A DNA stretch of 64,000 bases from an uncultured Caulobacterales bacterium (GTDB lineage Bacteria > Pseudomonadota > Alphaproteobacteria > Caulobacterales > Caulobacteraceae), in the NCBI GenBank assembly GCA_903862425.1, contig CAIOYC010000003.1, forward strand, positions 62,001-126,000, in the 5' to 3' direction. Positions 63,104 to 64,000 of this stretch are shown piece by piece. The notes beneath the pieces are model-generated. The model was given only the letters and a program-made list of their open reading frames with translations. It was not told the origin of the DNA and did no database searches. Both the position numbers and the translations under genes were made by a program. The first letter of the stretch is position 1. Each line of letters opens with the position of its first letter.

Positions 63104-63420
63104 ACCTCGACAATACAGCTTACCCCGATGAAAGCATCATCAATCGCGTCATAAATTTGACGGCGGCTCTACGCGTTGGTGAGCGATTGACGCCGAACAT
63201 CGCCAACTTCGAGCTATTGACTTATTTAAGTAATTTTTAGCTCAACGAACTTCGACGGCCGGTAGTTAGACGGTCTCTCTCACCGCCACGTGCTGACCGA
63301 TTAAGACGCCCCTGCGACCCGGCCAGCGATGAAGTCTCGACTTCGTCTCTGATCAGCTACCGATGGCCGACGGTTTGGAATCTTTACGGCGATCAACAAC
63401 TGCAATCGCATTCTCGTAGA
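63104..63420. other. Integrase leader, attR and junction to backbone
   Basis: These 317 bases contain the integrase promoter region, the attR core at 63275-63289 and the spacer to the sensor kinase gene. An AT-rich patch (TTGACTTATTTAAGTAATTTTTAG near 63220-63240 in part) may mark integrase binding or the promoter. No gene is supported. Confidence 0.5.
63275..63289. other. attR (15-bp core)
   Basis: CTCTCTCACCGCCAC repeats the 3' end of tRNA-Ser (28832-28846). Bases on either side do not continue the tRNA, so this is the remnant left at the far island end. Confidence 0.8.
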
Positions 63421-64000
63421 TCAAAAATGCACGCCTCGCAGAGCGGGGAAGGCAACCGAGGCTCGAAGCCCGCCCATCGGCATATTCTCTAAAGCCAAAT
63501 TTGCCCCGGCGCTGTCGGCGAGGGCTTTTACGATTGATAGGCCAAGCCCTACACCGCCTGTGGACCGTGCGCGGGAAGCATCCAGCCGTTCGAAGGGCCG
63601 CAGCACCCTGTCCAAGGCCTCTGGCGGAATGCCCGGACCATCGTCGTCGACAACGAGGAAGGTGAAGTCGCCGTGCGATTCGACACGAACATGCGCCCGC
63701 TCACCATAGCGCAGCGCGTTATCGACGAGGTTGGCAAGCATGCGACGAAGCGACAATGGCGGACAGGACGCTTTAGCCGCACACCGCTCGCCCTCCAGCG
63801 TAACGGGTTGTCCGATTTCTTGCCGGACCCGGACAAATCGTTCTGCCTCTTCGAAAAGATCGACTGTGACCATGGCCGAAGGGGCGTCGGCGGCCTGCTG
63901 CGAGAACAGGAGAATGTCGTCCAGGATTTGAGACATCTCCTCGATGTCGGTTTCCGCCCTCTGCCGCTGATCCGCGTCTGCGATGAAATCTGCGCGAAGT
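63421..64000 (-). CDS. Sensor histidine kinase, C-terminal part (cut by window edge)
   Basis: The minus-strand frame is open to the window edge, giving about 192 residues. It holds the end of a dimerisation domain (EMSQILDDILLFSQQA) and a HATPase domain. N box: LANLVDNALRYG. G1: VDDDGPGIPPE. F region: LRPFERLDASRAR. G2: GGVGLGLSIVKALAD. It is a transmembrane two-component kinase by type, probably of the EnvZ/TctE group; input domain and partner regulator are outside. It belongs to the backbone right of the island. Confidence 0.88.
   Translation of the reverse strand, partial: LRADFIADADQRQRAETDIEEMSQILDDILLFSQQAADAPSAMVTVDLFEEAERFVRVRQEIGQPVTLEGERCAAKASCPPLSLRRMLANLVDNALRYGERAHVRVESHGDFTFLVVDDDGPGIPPEALDRVLRPFERLDASRARSTGGVGLGLSIVKALADSAGANLALENMPMGGLRASVAFPALRGVHF

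Larger units (their letters stand above)
28832..63289. mobile_element. Integrative genomic island in tRNA-Ser(GGA)
   Basis: About 34.4 kb is bounded by a 15-bp direct repeat of the tRNA-Ser 3' end, with a P4-type tyrosine integrase just inside the right end and an excisionase-like HTH near the left end. The content is mosaic: high-GC T4SS and Rhs genes, low-GC polysaccharide genes, two decayed IS remnants, a serine resolvase, dinB and many unknown genes. No capsid, tail or terminase genes are seen, so it is not a standard prophage. No full relaxase or VirD4 is present, so self-transfer is doubtful. Confidence 0.85.

Noticed and set aside
28846-63274. Island as a prophage
   Set aside because: No capsid, portal, terminase, tail or lysis gene is seen; integrase and tRNA insertion also fit non-phage islands.

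Overview
The window looks like a chromosome segment of a Caulobacterales alphaproteobacterium, near Caulobacter or Phenylobacterium. Evidence: high GC, the cell-cycle regulators GcrA and CckA, an Hsp20-DUF1150 pair, a cmk-rpsA-ihfB block next to a TIGR02300 (FYDLN acid) protein, and many typical housekeeping genes. The genus is my inference; no 16S rRNA gene is present.

Backbone, 1-28.8 kb. The left edge holds the start of an ABC-2 permease. Then come gcrA, rpmE, an Hsp20-DUF1150 heat-shock operon with a good sigma-32 promoter, an RluF-like pseudouridine synthase, a YhiN-type flavoprotein, tRNA-Ala(GGC), a TIGR02300 protein, cmk, rpsA, ihfB and glnD. These are followed by a DUF599 membrane protein, a cyclopropane fatty acid synthase, a SleB-type cell wall hydrolase, an amidohydrolase carrying a MITE-like palindromic repeat in its signal region, an adenine/adenosine deaminase, cckA, two tandem DUF885 proteins, trxB, a DUF4282 protein, an acyltransferase plus GH10 xylanase lipoprotein operon, a small cysteine-rich protein, an aminotransferase, an MmcQ/YjbR-like ORF and tRNA-Ser(GGA).

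Island, 28.83-63.29 kb. A P4-type tyrosine integrase (61829-63103) and a 15-bp direct repeat of the tRNA-Ser 3' end (28832-28846 and 63275-63289) bound an element of about 34.4 kb. From left to right it holds: an unknown protein, an AlpA/excisionase-like HTH, another unknown, and a small HUH-endonuclease-like protein; an IS1182 remnant; a low-GC surface-polysaccharide cassette (flippase, two polymerase/ligase-like membrane proteins, a TPR-like protein, an exported beta-helix protein) with no glycosyltransferase; an EEP-family exonuclease/phosphatase; a serine resolvase with a res-like site, joined to an IS6 remnant; a large secreted Rhs/YD-repeat protein with an AT-rich C-terminal tip and a small membrane protein behind it; a divergent small YD-repeat protein; an overlapping virB2-B3-B4-B6-B8-B9-B10-B11 type IV secretion operon; then dinB, a kinase-fold protein, DUF3768, a lipoprotein, an XRE regulator and the integrase. 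A truncated sensor kinase gene follows the island.

The most interesting part is 44.5-57.7 kb. The T4SS has no VirD4, VirB1, VirB5 or VirB7 and no relaxase beside it. Its upstream neighbours are two Sec-signal YD-repeat proteins. Apart from the missing VirB7, this matches the gene content of the Bordetella Ptl exporter, which moves a Sec-exported toxin from the periplasm. I suggest, as a hypothesis, a coupling-protein-free T4SS dedicated to an Rhs effector, with an effector-immunity pair at 44541-49214.
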